Below, piece after piece: positions 6,914-12,442 of a stretch of 12,828 nucleotides of DNA. The stretch comes from Stenotrophobium sp040387055. GTDB taxonomy: Bacteria; Pseudomonadota; Gammaproteobacteria; Nevskiales; Nevskiaceae. The notes beneath the pieces are model-generated. The model worked only from the letters and a program-made list of their open reading frames with translations. It had not been told where the DNA came from and searched no databases. Position numbers and translations under genes: made by a program. Positions within the stretch are counted from its first letter, which is position 1; the number at the start of each line of letters is the position of its first letter. Where the stretch lies: the NCBI GenBank assembly GCA_040387055.1, contig JAZKEM010000196.1:1-12828 (forward strand). Direction: 5' to 3'.

Positions 6914-7606
6914 TTACTTCTTCTTCGCGTCCTTCTTGGCAGGAGCAGCAGCGGCAGCAACCGGAGCTTTCTGGTTGGCAGCTGGTACGTCAGCAGCAAC
7001 TGGAGCGGCGGTGACTTCTTCAGCTGCAGCGGCGCGTGGCAAGTGCAGAGCAGCAACCGACTGGTCGTTGTCATGCTTGAGCTGAACCAGCTCAACGCCA
7101 GCGCTGAGCTTGAGCTGCGAGAGGTGAACGATATCGTTCAGTTCCAGCTTCGACAGATCAACTTCGATGAACTCAGGCAGATCCTTAGGCAAGCACTCAA
7201 CTTCAACCTGGTTGAGGTGATGTTCAACGATGCCGCCGCCAACCTTCACGCCAGGAGCAACTTCCGAGCCGGTGAAGTGAAGAGGAACGTGCATGCGCAG
7301 CAGAACGTCAGCCAGAACGCGCTGAAGGTCGAGGTGCAGGATGGTGTCCTTCACTGGGTGACGCGACATGTCCTTCAACACAACCTGCTGATCCTTGCCG
7401 TCGAGCTTGAGAGTCAGAATGTGCGAGTAGAACGCTTCAGTCTTGAGGTGGTTCCACAGTTCGTTGTGGTCCAGTGATACGGCTTCAGCGGCATCCTTAC
7501 CACCATAAATGATGGCAGGAACCTTACCCGTACGACGCAGACGGCGGCTCGCACCCGTTCCTTGCAGCGTACGTGCTTCAGCATTAACTACGAAATTTGT
7601 TCTCAC
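6914..7606 (-). CDS. rplY: 50S ribosomal protein L25/general stress protein CTC
   Basis: A 230-residue two-domain L25 of the CTC/TL5 type, which binds 5S rRNA on the large subunit. Residues 5-93 form the L25 domain (RTLQGTGASRRLRR, VPAIIYGG, then VVLKDMSRHPVKDTILHLD). The C-terminal TL5-like beta domain covers about 98-190. A low-complexity Ala-rich tail (about 192-230) ends in KKDAKKK. I chose the GTG at 7606 because GGAGAG (7617-7612) sits 5 bases upstream and the protein then begins MRTNFVVNAEART, in line with the family. A reading extended to an ATG at 7690 would run across the promoter. It has its own sigma-70 promoter with a GC-rich discriminator, a leader of about 48 bases with a hairpin, and a terminator after the stop. 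Confidence 0.96.
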   Translation of the reverse strand: MRTNFVVNAEARTLQGTGASRRLRRTGKVPAIIYGGKDAAEAVSLDHNELWNHLKTEAFYSHILTLKLDGKDQQVVLKDMSRHPVKDTILHLDLQRVLADVLLRMHVPLHFTGSEVAPGVKVGGGIVEHHLNQVEVECLPKDLPEFIEVDLSKLELNDIVHLSQLKLSAGVELVQLKHDNDQSVAALHLPRAAAAEEVTAAPVAADVPAANQKAPVAAAAAPAKKDAKKK

Positions 7607-7627
7607 GATAACTCTCCGATAAATGAA

Positions 7628-7656
7628 CCCCGCGTCCGCGACCAGACACGAAGGGG
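7628..7656 (-). promoter_or_regulatory. Leader hairpin of rplY
   Basis: In the predicted 5' leader, CGTGTC pairs with GACGCG (one G-U, 8-base loop). It is extended across a two-base bulge by CCC with GGG. The stem ends about 10 bases before the GGAGAG ribosome-binding site. It could be plain leader structure or a target for autogenous control by L25; nothing in the sequence decides between these. Confidence 0.35.
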
Positions 7657-7661
7657 CGCGC

Positions 7662-7690
7662 ATTCTACCGGGCGCAGGGCTATTGCGCAA
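7662..7690 (-). promoter_or_regulatory. sigma-70 promoter of rplY
   Basis: On the - strand TTGCGC (7690-7685), a 17-base spacer and TAGAAT (7667-7662) are followed by the discriminator GCGCGCCCC. The predicted transcript starts near 7655, giving a leader of about 48 bases. It lies downstream of the prs terminator, so rplY is an independent transcription unit. Confidence 0.75.
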
Positions 7691-7759
7691 AGCCGCAGGC
7701 TAGGGGAAATGGCTGTTTGAAATGCCTTTTTGGCTGCGCCGATGGGGCGAAGCTAGGAC

Positions 7760-7787
7760 TTGAGTGTTGTTTTTAAATAACGCTCAA
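7760..7787. repeat. AT-rich inverted repeat between prs and rplY
   Basis: TTGAGTGTT (7760-7768) faces AACGCTCAA (7779-7787) across 10 AT-rich bases. Pairing is 9 bp with one G-U on the + strand, and one mismatch on the - strand. It sits in the 255-base prs-rplY gap about 70 bases upstream of the rplY -35. The role is unknown; it may be a protein-binding site or a remnant. Confidence 0.35.
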
Positions 7788-7808
7788 TTAAAAATTAATA
7801 GATGCTTT

Positions 7809-7838
7809 AAAACAAAATGCCCCTGCGAGCAGGGGCAT
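7809..7838 (-). terminator. Rho-independent terminator of prs
   Basis: On the - strand ATGCCCCTG (7838-7830) pairs with CAGGGGCAT (7825-7817) around a 4-base loop and is followed by TTTTGTTTTAA. It lies 24 bases after the prs stop. Confidence 0.88.
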
Positions 7839-7861
7839 GGATGAAGGGCGAAAGTCGCCGC

Positions 7862-8815
7862 TTAATCAATATAAAGCGAGCTAACCGATTCTTCAGCGCT
7901 GATGCGGCGGATGGTTTCCGAGAGCAGGCCGCCGATGGAGATCTGGCGAATCTTCGGGCACTTGGCGGCAGCGGCCGAGAGCGGAATCGAATCGGTAACA
8001 ACCAATTCGTCGAGCTGAGAATTGGTGATGTTGCTGACAGCTGGGCCCGAGAGAACCGGGTGCGTCACGTAAGCCACAACTTTGACGGCGCCATGTTCTT
8101 TCAGCGCGGCTGCGGCTTTGCACAGCGTGCCAGCGGTGTCGACCATGTCATCAACCATGACGCAGGTTTTGCCATCAACGTCGCCGATGATGTTCATCAC
8201 TTTTGATTCGTTGGCTTTCGGGCGGCGTTTGTCGATGATCGCCAGATCAGCGTCGTCGAGGCGCTTAGCCACTGCGCGGGCGCGGACCACGCCGCCAACG
8301 TCAGGTGAAACCACAATCAGGTTCTCGTACTTCTGGCGCCAGATGTCGCCGAGCAATACGGGTGAGGAGTAAACGTTGTCGACTGGGATGTCGAAGAAGC
8401 CTTGGATCTGGTCAGCGTGCAGGTCAACCGTGAGTACGCGGTTAGCGCCGCCGAGCGAGATCATGTCAGCGACAACCTTGGCGGAGATCGGCACGCGCGC
8501 GCTGCGAGGGCGGCGATCCTGACGGCCATAGCCAAAATAAGGAATAACTGCGGTGAGGCGGCCCGCCGATGCGCGACGCAGGGCGTCCAGCATCATCAGC
8601 AGTTCCATCAAATTGTCGTTGGTCGGTGCGCAGGTGGACTGAATCACAAAAACGTCGCGACCGCGCACGTTCTCAAGAATCTCAACCTGAACTTCACCAT
8701 CGGAGAAGCGACCTACCGAAGCCTGGCCGAGTGGCAGCTTCAGATAACCGGCGATGTCCTGGGCAAGTTTGGGACAGGCGTTGCCCGAAAAGAGCATCAG
8801 CTTGGAGTCGCTCAT
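7862..8815 (-). CDS. prs: Ribose-phosphate pyrophosphokinase (PRPP synthetase)
   Basis: A 317-residue cytoplasmic enzyme that transfers pyrophosphate from ATP to ribose 5-phosphate, giving PRPP for purine, pyrimidine, His, Trp and NAD synthesis. Features are the ATP-binding PYFGYGRQDRR (92-102), the signature DLHADQIQGFFD (131-142), the catalytic-loop Lys in DKRRPKANE (196-204) and the PRPP loop VDDMVDTAGT (221-230). I chose the ATG at 8815 because the protein then starts MSDSKLMLFSGNA, as in class I Prs enzymes. An upstream ATG at 8896 would add 27 unrelated residues from the leader. The ribosome-binding site is a modest GAGA 6 bases upstream. It lies 118 bases after tRNA-Gln with no terminator between, so tRNA-Gln and prs are probably one transcript. 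An 8-bp hairpin lies in the leader. Confidence 0.97.
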   Translation of the reverse strand: MSDSKLMLFSGNACPKLAQDIAGYLKLPLGQASVGRFSDGEVQVEILENVRGRDVFVIQSTCAPTNDNLMELLMMLDALRRASAGRLTAVIPYFGYGRQDRRPRSARVPISAKVVADMISLGGANRVLTVDLHADQIQGFFDIPVDNVYSSPVLLGDIWRQKYENLIVVSPDVGGVVRARAVAKRLDDADLAIIDKRRPKANESKVMNIIGDVDGKTCVMVDDMVDTAGTLCKAAAALKEHGAVKVVAYVTHPVLSGPAVSNITNSQLDELVVTDSIPLSAAAAKCPKIRQISIGGLLSETIRRISAEESVSSLYID

Positions 8816-8872
8816 ATGCGGTCTCGTATAAATCGTTGAAGGTTTAGCGAAAAGGCAAAGCTGGCTCAGGCC

Positions 8873-8901
8873 ACAACTTGAGCTTATCCCTGCCAAGTTG
8901 T
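8873..8901 (-). promoter_or_regulatory. Hairpin in the tRNA-Gln/prs spacer
   Basis: ACAACTTG (8901-8894 on the - strand) pairs perfectly with CAAGTTGT (8880-8873) across a 13-base loop, about 58 bases before the prs ATG. No U-tract follows, so it is not a terminator. It could be a processing signal that separates the tRNA from the prs mRNA, a 5'-end stabiliser, or an operator. Confidence 0.45.
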
Positions 8902-8933
8902 TTGATCGTAATCAATGCGCTTAAACGAAAAGA

Positions 8934-9008
8934 TGGTTGGGGAGCCAGGATTCGAACCTGGGAATGGCGGGATCAAAACCCGCTGCCTTACCACTTGGCG
9001 ACTCCCCA
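8934..9008 (-). tRNA. tRNA-Gln (TTG)
   Basis: A 75-base tRNA with encoded CCA (8936-8934). The acceptor stem is TGGGGAG/CTCCCCA and the D-arm region is CGCCAAGTGGTAAGGC. The anticodon arm is GCGGG-TTTTGAT-CCCGC with anticodon TTG at 8976-8974, and the T-arm is CCAGG-TTCGAAT-CCTGG. The sequence is close to E. coli tRNA-Gln. It lies between ispE and prs, the position known from Pseudomonas, and has its own -10 upstream. The downstream prs has no separate promoter that I can see, so the primary transcript is probably a tRNA-mRNA precursor. Confidence 0.97.
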
Positions 9009-9035
9009 ATACAGCGACCGTCTTAAGCGGCGCGC

Positions 9036-9064
9036 ATTATACCTAGTGAATCTCCAAATGCCTC
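9036..9064 (-). promoter_or_regulatory. Promoter of tRNA-Gln (and probably prs)
   Basis: A perfect -10 TATAAT (9041-9036 on the - strand) is followed by the discriminator GCGCGCCGC. The -35 region at the 17-base position is poor (GAGGCA), so an activator or UP element may matter. The -10/discriminator matches those of tRNA-Met and rplY here. Confidence 0.65.
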
Positions 9065-9069
9065 CATTG

Positions 9070-9093
9070 TTCGCGCTTCCGCGAAAATTTTTT
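9070..9093 (+). terminator. + strand-oriented terminator-like hairpin beyond ispE
   Basis: TTCGCG (9070-9075), loop CTTC and CGCGAA (9080-9085) are followed on the + strand by AATTTTTTC. The U-tract orientation is opposite to all genes nearby. On the - strand the stem lies just after the ispE stop but is preceded by A's and has no U-tract after it. The stem is only 6 bp. Confidence 0.45.
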
Positions 9094-9097
9094 CACT

Positions 9098-9949
9098 CTA
9101 AGCCAGCGTGCCCAATGGCGATTGATTCAGGCCGGCCGCAACAAATGAGTGCCATCCTTTGGGAACTTGGTCTTGCAGGCCGCGGGCTTCAGCGCGAGAA
9201 GGGCAGGCCAAGAATACGGATGCGCCAGTGCCAGACATGCGTGCCGGGCCAAACTGACGCAGCCAATCCAGTGCTTCGCGCACGAGCGGATAGCGCGCGC
9301 AGGTCACGGCTTCGCAATCGTTTTGGCCTTCGCCGCCTAAAAAAGCCTCGGCAGTAATGGGCTCGCTGGCGCGCGGTAATTCCGGCGCGCTGAAAATTTC
9401 GCCAGTGCTGACGGCAACCGGGGGAGTCACGACTAAATAGTAGGGTTCAGGCAGATTCAGTGGACGCAGATGCTCGCCGACGCCTTCGGCCCAAGCGGCA
9501 AGGCCGCGCACGAACACCGGCACATCCGCGCCGAGTTTGAGGCCGATGGTGGCTAACTCATCAATCGTGAGGCCGAGATTCCACAGACGGTTGAGCGCCA
9601 CCAGTGTGGTTGCGGCATCGGATGAACCACCGCCGAGACCGCCACCCACCGGGATGCGCTTGGTGATCGCGATGTCAGCGCCTAAATCTGCGCCGCTGGC
9701 ACTCTTTAATGCATGCGCAGCGCGCACCACTAAATCGTGTTCTTCTGCAATGTCGGCAGGGCCTGTGGTGCGGCGGATGACGCCATCACCGCGCGGAACA
9801 AAAAACAGGCTGTCGCCGAAATCCAGAAACTGAAAGACGGTCTGCAGATTGTGATAACCATCTGCGCGACGCCCAAGCACATGCAGAAACAGGTTCAACT
9901 TGGCCGGTGCAGGCCAAGGGAATTCAGCAGTGAAGGGGAAGTTGGGCAT
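9098..9949 (-). CDS. ispE: 4-diphosphocytidyl-2-C-methyl-D-erythritol kinase
   Basis: A 283-residue GHMP-family kinase. It uses ATP to phosphorylate the 2-hydroxyl of CDP-methylerythritol in the non-mevalonate (MEP) pathway to isoprenoids. Visible are PAPAKLNLFLHVLGRR (13-28) with substrate-binding Lys17, DGYHNLQTVF (30-39), the ATP loop GGGLGGGSSDAA (102-113), catalytic Asp142 in GADVPVF (140-146), and the C-terminal MSGTGASVF (238-246). The length fits the family. It starts 24 bases after the lolB stop, with no strong ribosome-binding site, so it is probably in the same operon as lolB. In gammaproteobacteria ispE (ipk/ychB) follows lolB just as here. It ends with TAG at 9098. Confidence 0.96.
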   Translation of the reverse strand: MPNFPFTAEFPWPAPAKLNLFLHVLGRRADGYHNLQTVFQFLDFGDSLFFVPRGDGVIRRTTGPADIAEEHDLVVRAAHALKSASGADLGADIAITKRIPVGGGLGGGSSDAATTLVALNRLWNLGLTIDELATIGLKLGADVPVFVRGLAAWAEGVGEHLRPLNLPEPYYLVVTPPVAVSTGEIFSAPELPRASEPITAEAFLGGEGQNDCEAVTCARYPLVREALDWLRQFGPARMSGTGASVFLACPSRAEARGLQDQVPKGWHSFVAAGLNQSPLGTLA

Positions 9950-9973
9950 CGTTAAGGGTGCGAGGGTCTTTGC

Positions 9974-10429
9974 TTACGGCAGGTCGTTCCAAGAATCCAC
10001 AACGATTTTGAGTTTAACGTCTGAGTTGCTGACATCAAANNNNNNNNNNNNNNNNNNNNNNNNNNNNNNNNNNNNNNNNNNNNNNNNNNNNNNNNNNNNN
10101 NNNNNNNNNNNNNNNNNNNNNNNNNNNNNNNNNNNNNNNACGTTATCAGGCGTGCCGGTGATGGTGGTTGCGCCAATGCCAAAAGGGCCGGCGACACGCA
10201 GGTCAAAACTACCGTTAGCATTTTGCTGCCAACGCAAATCAGTTTTGACAGGGACCAAGCGGCCATAAGAGCCACGGGCCTGCATTAGAAAGCGATCGAC
10301 CTTCTGCAGTTGTTCGCTGCGGATTTCCCAATGGTCTTCTGCGGTTTTAGCTTCGTTTTTACGCACCATGCCGGCGCATCCTCCCAGCAGCGTGAGCGTT
10401 GCCATTGTCATTATTAAACGAGACTTCAT
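9974..10429 (-). CDS. lolB: Outer-membrane lipoprotein insertion protein LolB, interrupted by assembly gap
   Basis: LolB is the outer-membrane lipoprotein that receives lipoproteins from LolA and inserts them. The N-terminus MKSRLIMTMATLTLLGGC carries a lipobox (LGGC) with lipidated Cys18 followed by Ala, compatible with outer-membrane sorting. The N-terminal part (WEIRSEQLQKVDRFLMQARG, then LRWQQNANGSFDLRV and GPFGIG) and the end (DVKLKIVVDSW) align by memory with E. coli LolB. 100 N separate them. As written the protein would be 151 residues against about 200 in the family; judged against E. coli roughly 85 residues belong in the gap, so the real missing sequence is likely 250-300 bases. 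The two sides are in the same frame with 100 N, so an intact gene needs a true gap length of 1 modulo 3. The start lies 34 bases after the TPR gene and has no clear ribosome-binding site. Identity is also supported by its place before ispE. Confidence 0.85.
   Translation of the reverse strand: MKSRLIMTMATLTLLGGCAGMVRKNEAKTAEDHWEIRSEQLQKVDRFLMQARGSYGRLVPVKTDLRWQQNANGSFDLRVAGPFGIGATTITGTPDNXXXXXXXXXXXXXXXXXXXXXXXXXXXXXXXXXXFDVSNSDVKLKIVVDSWNDLP
10040..10139. other. Assembly gap of exactly 100 N inside lolB
   Basis: Exactly 100 N is a conventional placeholder for a scaffold gap of unknown size, not a measured length. Coding sequence of lolB flanks it on both sides. Confidence 0.97.
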
Positions 10430-10441
10430 TGATAGTTTGAT

Positions 10442-10460
10442 GACGGGTATTTGGCCCGTC
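10442..10460 (-). other. Hairpin in the TPR-lolB junction
   Basis: GACGGG (10442-10447) pairs with CCCGTC (10455-10460) across 7 bases, in the 34-base gap between the TPR stop and the lolB ATG. No U-tract follows on the - strand, so it is not a terminator. It may affect lolB translation, since lolB has no visible ribosome-binding site. Confidence 0.4.
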
Positions 10461-10463
10461 TAT

Positions 10464-12161
10464 TTATTTTGTCAGACGATCAATGGTTGCGCGTAGAGCA
10501 GTCGCGTCAGGCGATTGTTGCATCGCTTGCTCCCACAGTGCGCGGGCCTGATCTTTTTCGCCTAGCGACCACAGCACTTCGCCGAGATGTGCGGCGACTT
10601 CGGGGTCAGGGAATTTATCAAAGGCTTTTTGCAGGGTTGCGCGTGCTTCATCTTTTTTGCCGAGCTTGAATTGCACCCAGCCCATGCTGTCCATGACAGC
10701 GGCGTCATTCGGCGAGAGTTCCAGTGCGCGGCTGATGAGTTTGCTGGCTTCGTCGTAACGTTGAGTGTGCACGGTCAACATATAGCCGAGTGCGTTCATG
10801 GCGCGGGAGTCGTCAGCATCTTTGGCGATCATTGCGCGCAGATCTTTCTCGGCCAGTTCAATTTTGCCCGTGCGTTCAAGAACCAATGAGCGACCGTAGA
10901 GCAGGTCGATGTCGTCGGGAATTGCTTGAAGTGACTCGTCATACATTTTGAGCGCGCGATCAGTTTCGCCAACGCTCAGCAGCAGATCGCCTTCAGCCAG
11001 ATAGAAGCGCTGTTCAAACTGCGGCAGTTCGTCACGCAGTTGCACCATTAATGATTGCGCAGCATCCACCTGTTTGACTTGAGCCAAGACGTAGGCGCGG
11101 CGCACAACAGCGTCGATAGCCACTTCGCCCTTGGTGACCTGTTCGTACCAGTTAAGTGCTTGCGCATAGTTTTTGCGCGCTTCTTCAACGCGACCCAGTT
11201 GATAGGCGGCGTCGATGCTGCGTTTAGTGTTCAGCAGACGTTTGTACTCTTGCTCAGCTTCGTCGTAATCGCGATCGTTGAACGCCATCACGCCCAGTGC
11301 GTAATGCGCATCGATGTGGTCAGGCTTGTCTTTGAGCACGAGACGAATTTGCACGCGAGCCGCATCCCGCTGATCGGACTCCAATAGCAGCTTGGCGTAA
11401 CCCATGCGCATTTCAGTGATTTTTGGATCGTCTTTGACGGTCTGTTCGAACTCCGCATCGGCCTCGTCAATCTTGCCCTGCTTAACCAGCACGCCAACCA
11501 GCAGCATGCGATGTTCTTTGTTCAAAGGGTCTAGATGAATGGCTCGTTGTGCTGAGGTATAGGCCAGCGCATTTTTGTTGAAGCGCAGTTCCAGCAAGCT
11601 CCGCGCATGGTGCGCAGCAGCCGACTGTGGCCACTTCACGACCAACTGATTCATTACTTTGAGCGCGTTGTCGGCTTGTGACTCGTTGGCCAAGCTGAGC
11701 AAACGTGCAATCTGCATAAAGCCATCGTCTTCACCACCGGCCACGCCGGTGATGATGGCTTCGCATTGTTTATAGGCTTCTGCCGTATCGCCTTTGAGCA
11801 GTGAAACGCGCGCAATCACTTCGCGAGCTTCCTGAGCATTGGGCTCCAGTTCCAGCCAACGCTTTGCGGTCGCGAGGCTGAGATCGGCATCCTGCGCGCT
11901 CAGCGCCAGTGAAGTCGCACGATTCGCCAGATCTGGGTCTTTAATGGTTTCCAGTGCCTTCAGAAATTCGCTGGCGGCGAGGGCAGGTTGATCGCGTCCA
12001 GCTGCCATTTCGCCGGTCATGATGTGCACTTGCGCGTCCATCTCTGCTTTTTTGCTGGCATCTGCGGCGTGCGCAGTAGTGCCTGCAAGCGTGAGTGCGG
12101 CTGCAATCAGCGTCAGAGCGAATGGACGAACTAAAGGGCGAAAGATAGGTGTGGAAGTCAC
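10464..12161 (-). CDS. Exported tetratricopeptide-repeat protein of the hemA-lolB region
   Basis: A 565-residue TPR protein with an N-terminal Sec signal (hydrophobic ALTLIAAALTLAG, likely cleavage after AHA near residue 32), so it is periplasmic or membrane-attached. No lipobox Cys is seen. TPR-like helical repeats fill almost all of residues 40-560; clear examples are DADLSLATAKRWLELEPNAQ, IDAHYALGVMAFNDRDYDEA, YAQALNWYEQV, DRALKMYDESLQAIPDD and DEARATLQKAFDKFPDPEVA. TPR proteins scaffold protein complexes. The same position, between hemA and lolB, is held by a TPR protein in Pseudomonas, and a role in envelope assembly near LolB is an inference only. The start is a GTG at 12161 without a good ribosome-binding site. 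No in-frame ATG exists upstream of residue 41 and the signal peptide requires an early start. The gene is divergent from hemA. Confidence 0.88.
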   Translation of the reverse strand: MTSTPIFRPLVRPFALTLIAAALTLAGTTAHAADASKKAEMDAQVHIMTGEMAAGRDQPALAASEFLKALETIKDPDLANRATSLALSAQDADLSLATAKRWLELEPNAQEAREVIARVSLLKGDTAEAYKQCEAIITGVAGGEDDGFMQIARLLSLANESQADNALKVMNQLVVKWPQSAAAHHARSLLELRFNKNALAYTSAQRAIHLDPLNKEHRMLLVGVLVKQGKIDEADAEFEQTVKDDPKITEMRMGYAKLLLESDQRDAARVQIRLVLKDKPDHIDAHYALGVMAFNDRDYDEAEQEYKRLLNTKRSIDAAYQLGRVEEARKNYAQALNWYEQVTKGEVAIDAVVRRAYVLAQVKQVDAAQSLMVQLRDELPQFEQRFYLAEGDLLLSVGETDRALKMYDESLQAIPDDIDLLYGRSLVLERTGKIELAEKDLRAMIAKDADDSRAMNALGYMLTVHTQRYDEASKLISRALELSPNDAAVMDSMGWVQFKLGKKDEARATLQKAFDKFPDPEVAAHLGEVLWSLGEKDQARALWEQAMQQSPDATALRATIDRLTK

Positions 12162-12209
12162 TGAGGGCGTGCCGAAATTAGATATCTACGTTTAAAGACC
12201 TTTCTATCA

Positions 12210-12232
12210 CACTGCGGTTCAGTTTCGCAGTG
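12210..12232. promoter_or_regulatory. Inverted repeat in the TPR/hemA divergent region
   Basis: CACTGCG (12210-12216) faces CGCAGTG (12226-12232) across 9 bases, about 49 bases upstream of the TPR start. It may be a leader hairpin or operator for the TPR-lolB unit; no -35/-10 pair could be picked with confidence on that strand. Confidence 0.35.
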
Positions 12233-12270
12233 CGGCTGCACTCCAACGATCAGCGCAACAACACCGCAAC

Positions 12271-12285
12271 ACATGGCGCACATGT
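12271..12285. promoter_or_regulatory. ACATG-N5-CATGT dyad upstream of hemA promoter
   Basis: A 5-5-5 inverted repeat ends 6 bases before the putative hemA -35. Its size and place fit a small dimeric regulator site, but no regulator is identified. Confidence 0.3.
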
Positions 12286-12291
12286 TCAGAC

Positions 12292-12321
12292 TTGAAAAGC
12301 GTATAAGTTATAAAATATAAA
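12292..12321 (+). promoter_or_regulatory. Candidate sigma-70 promoter of hemA
   Basis: TTGAAA (12292-12297), an 18-base spacer and TATAAA (12316-12321) match consensus at 5 of 6 positions each. The -10 is one unit of a tandem TATAA repeat, so the exact -10 is ambiguous. It would give a leader of about 115 bases before the hemA ATG. Confidence 0.45.
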
Positions 12322-12329
12322 CTATAAAT
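12302..12329. repeat. Four tandem 7-bp TATAANN repeats
   Basis: TATAA occurs at 12302, 12309, 12316 and 12323, an exact 7-base period (units TATAAGT, TATAAAA, TATAAAC, TATAAAT), with a further TATAG at 12333. The block lies in a roughly 70-base AT-rich island upstream of hemA, in contrast to the GC-rich surroundings. Confidence 0.85.
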
Positions 12330-12442
12330 AAGTATAGACATTTAAATAGAACTTTGTATCGATCCATCTTTAATGGTGCACGTGCAAGAAAATTACGACT
12401 TCGCTTGTGCCTAGGTTGGTCATGCCGGAAAATTAGAGTTGC

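Noticed and set aside
6743..7477. A 244-codon + strand open frame opposite pth and rplY
   Set aside because: It mirrors two certain genes, has no family resemblance, no ribosome-binding site, and crosses the rplY terminator; it is a codon-bias shadow.
7607..7690. Longer rplY starting at 7690
   Set aside because: It would translate through the -35/-10 and leader; GTG at 7606 has a strong ribosome-binding site and gives the family N-terminus.
7739..7861. Small RNA gene in the prs-rplY gap
   Set aside because: The region has an inverted repeat and the prs terminator but no independent promoter plus terminator pair in one direction.
7817..8839. Several + strand open frames opposite prs
   Set aside because: prs is unambiguous on the other strand, and these frames overlap it fully and show no domain.
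8816..8896. Longer prs starting at 8896
   Set aside because: The extra 27 residues do not resemble Prs and cover the leader hairpin.
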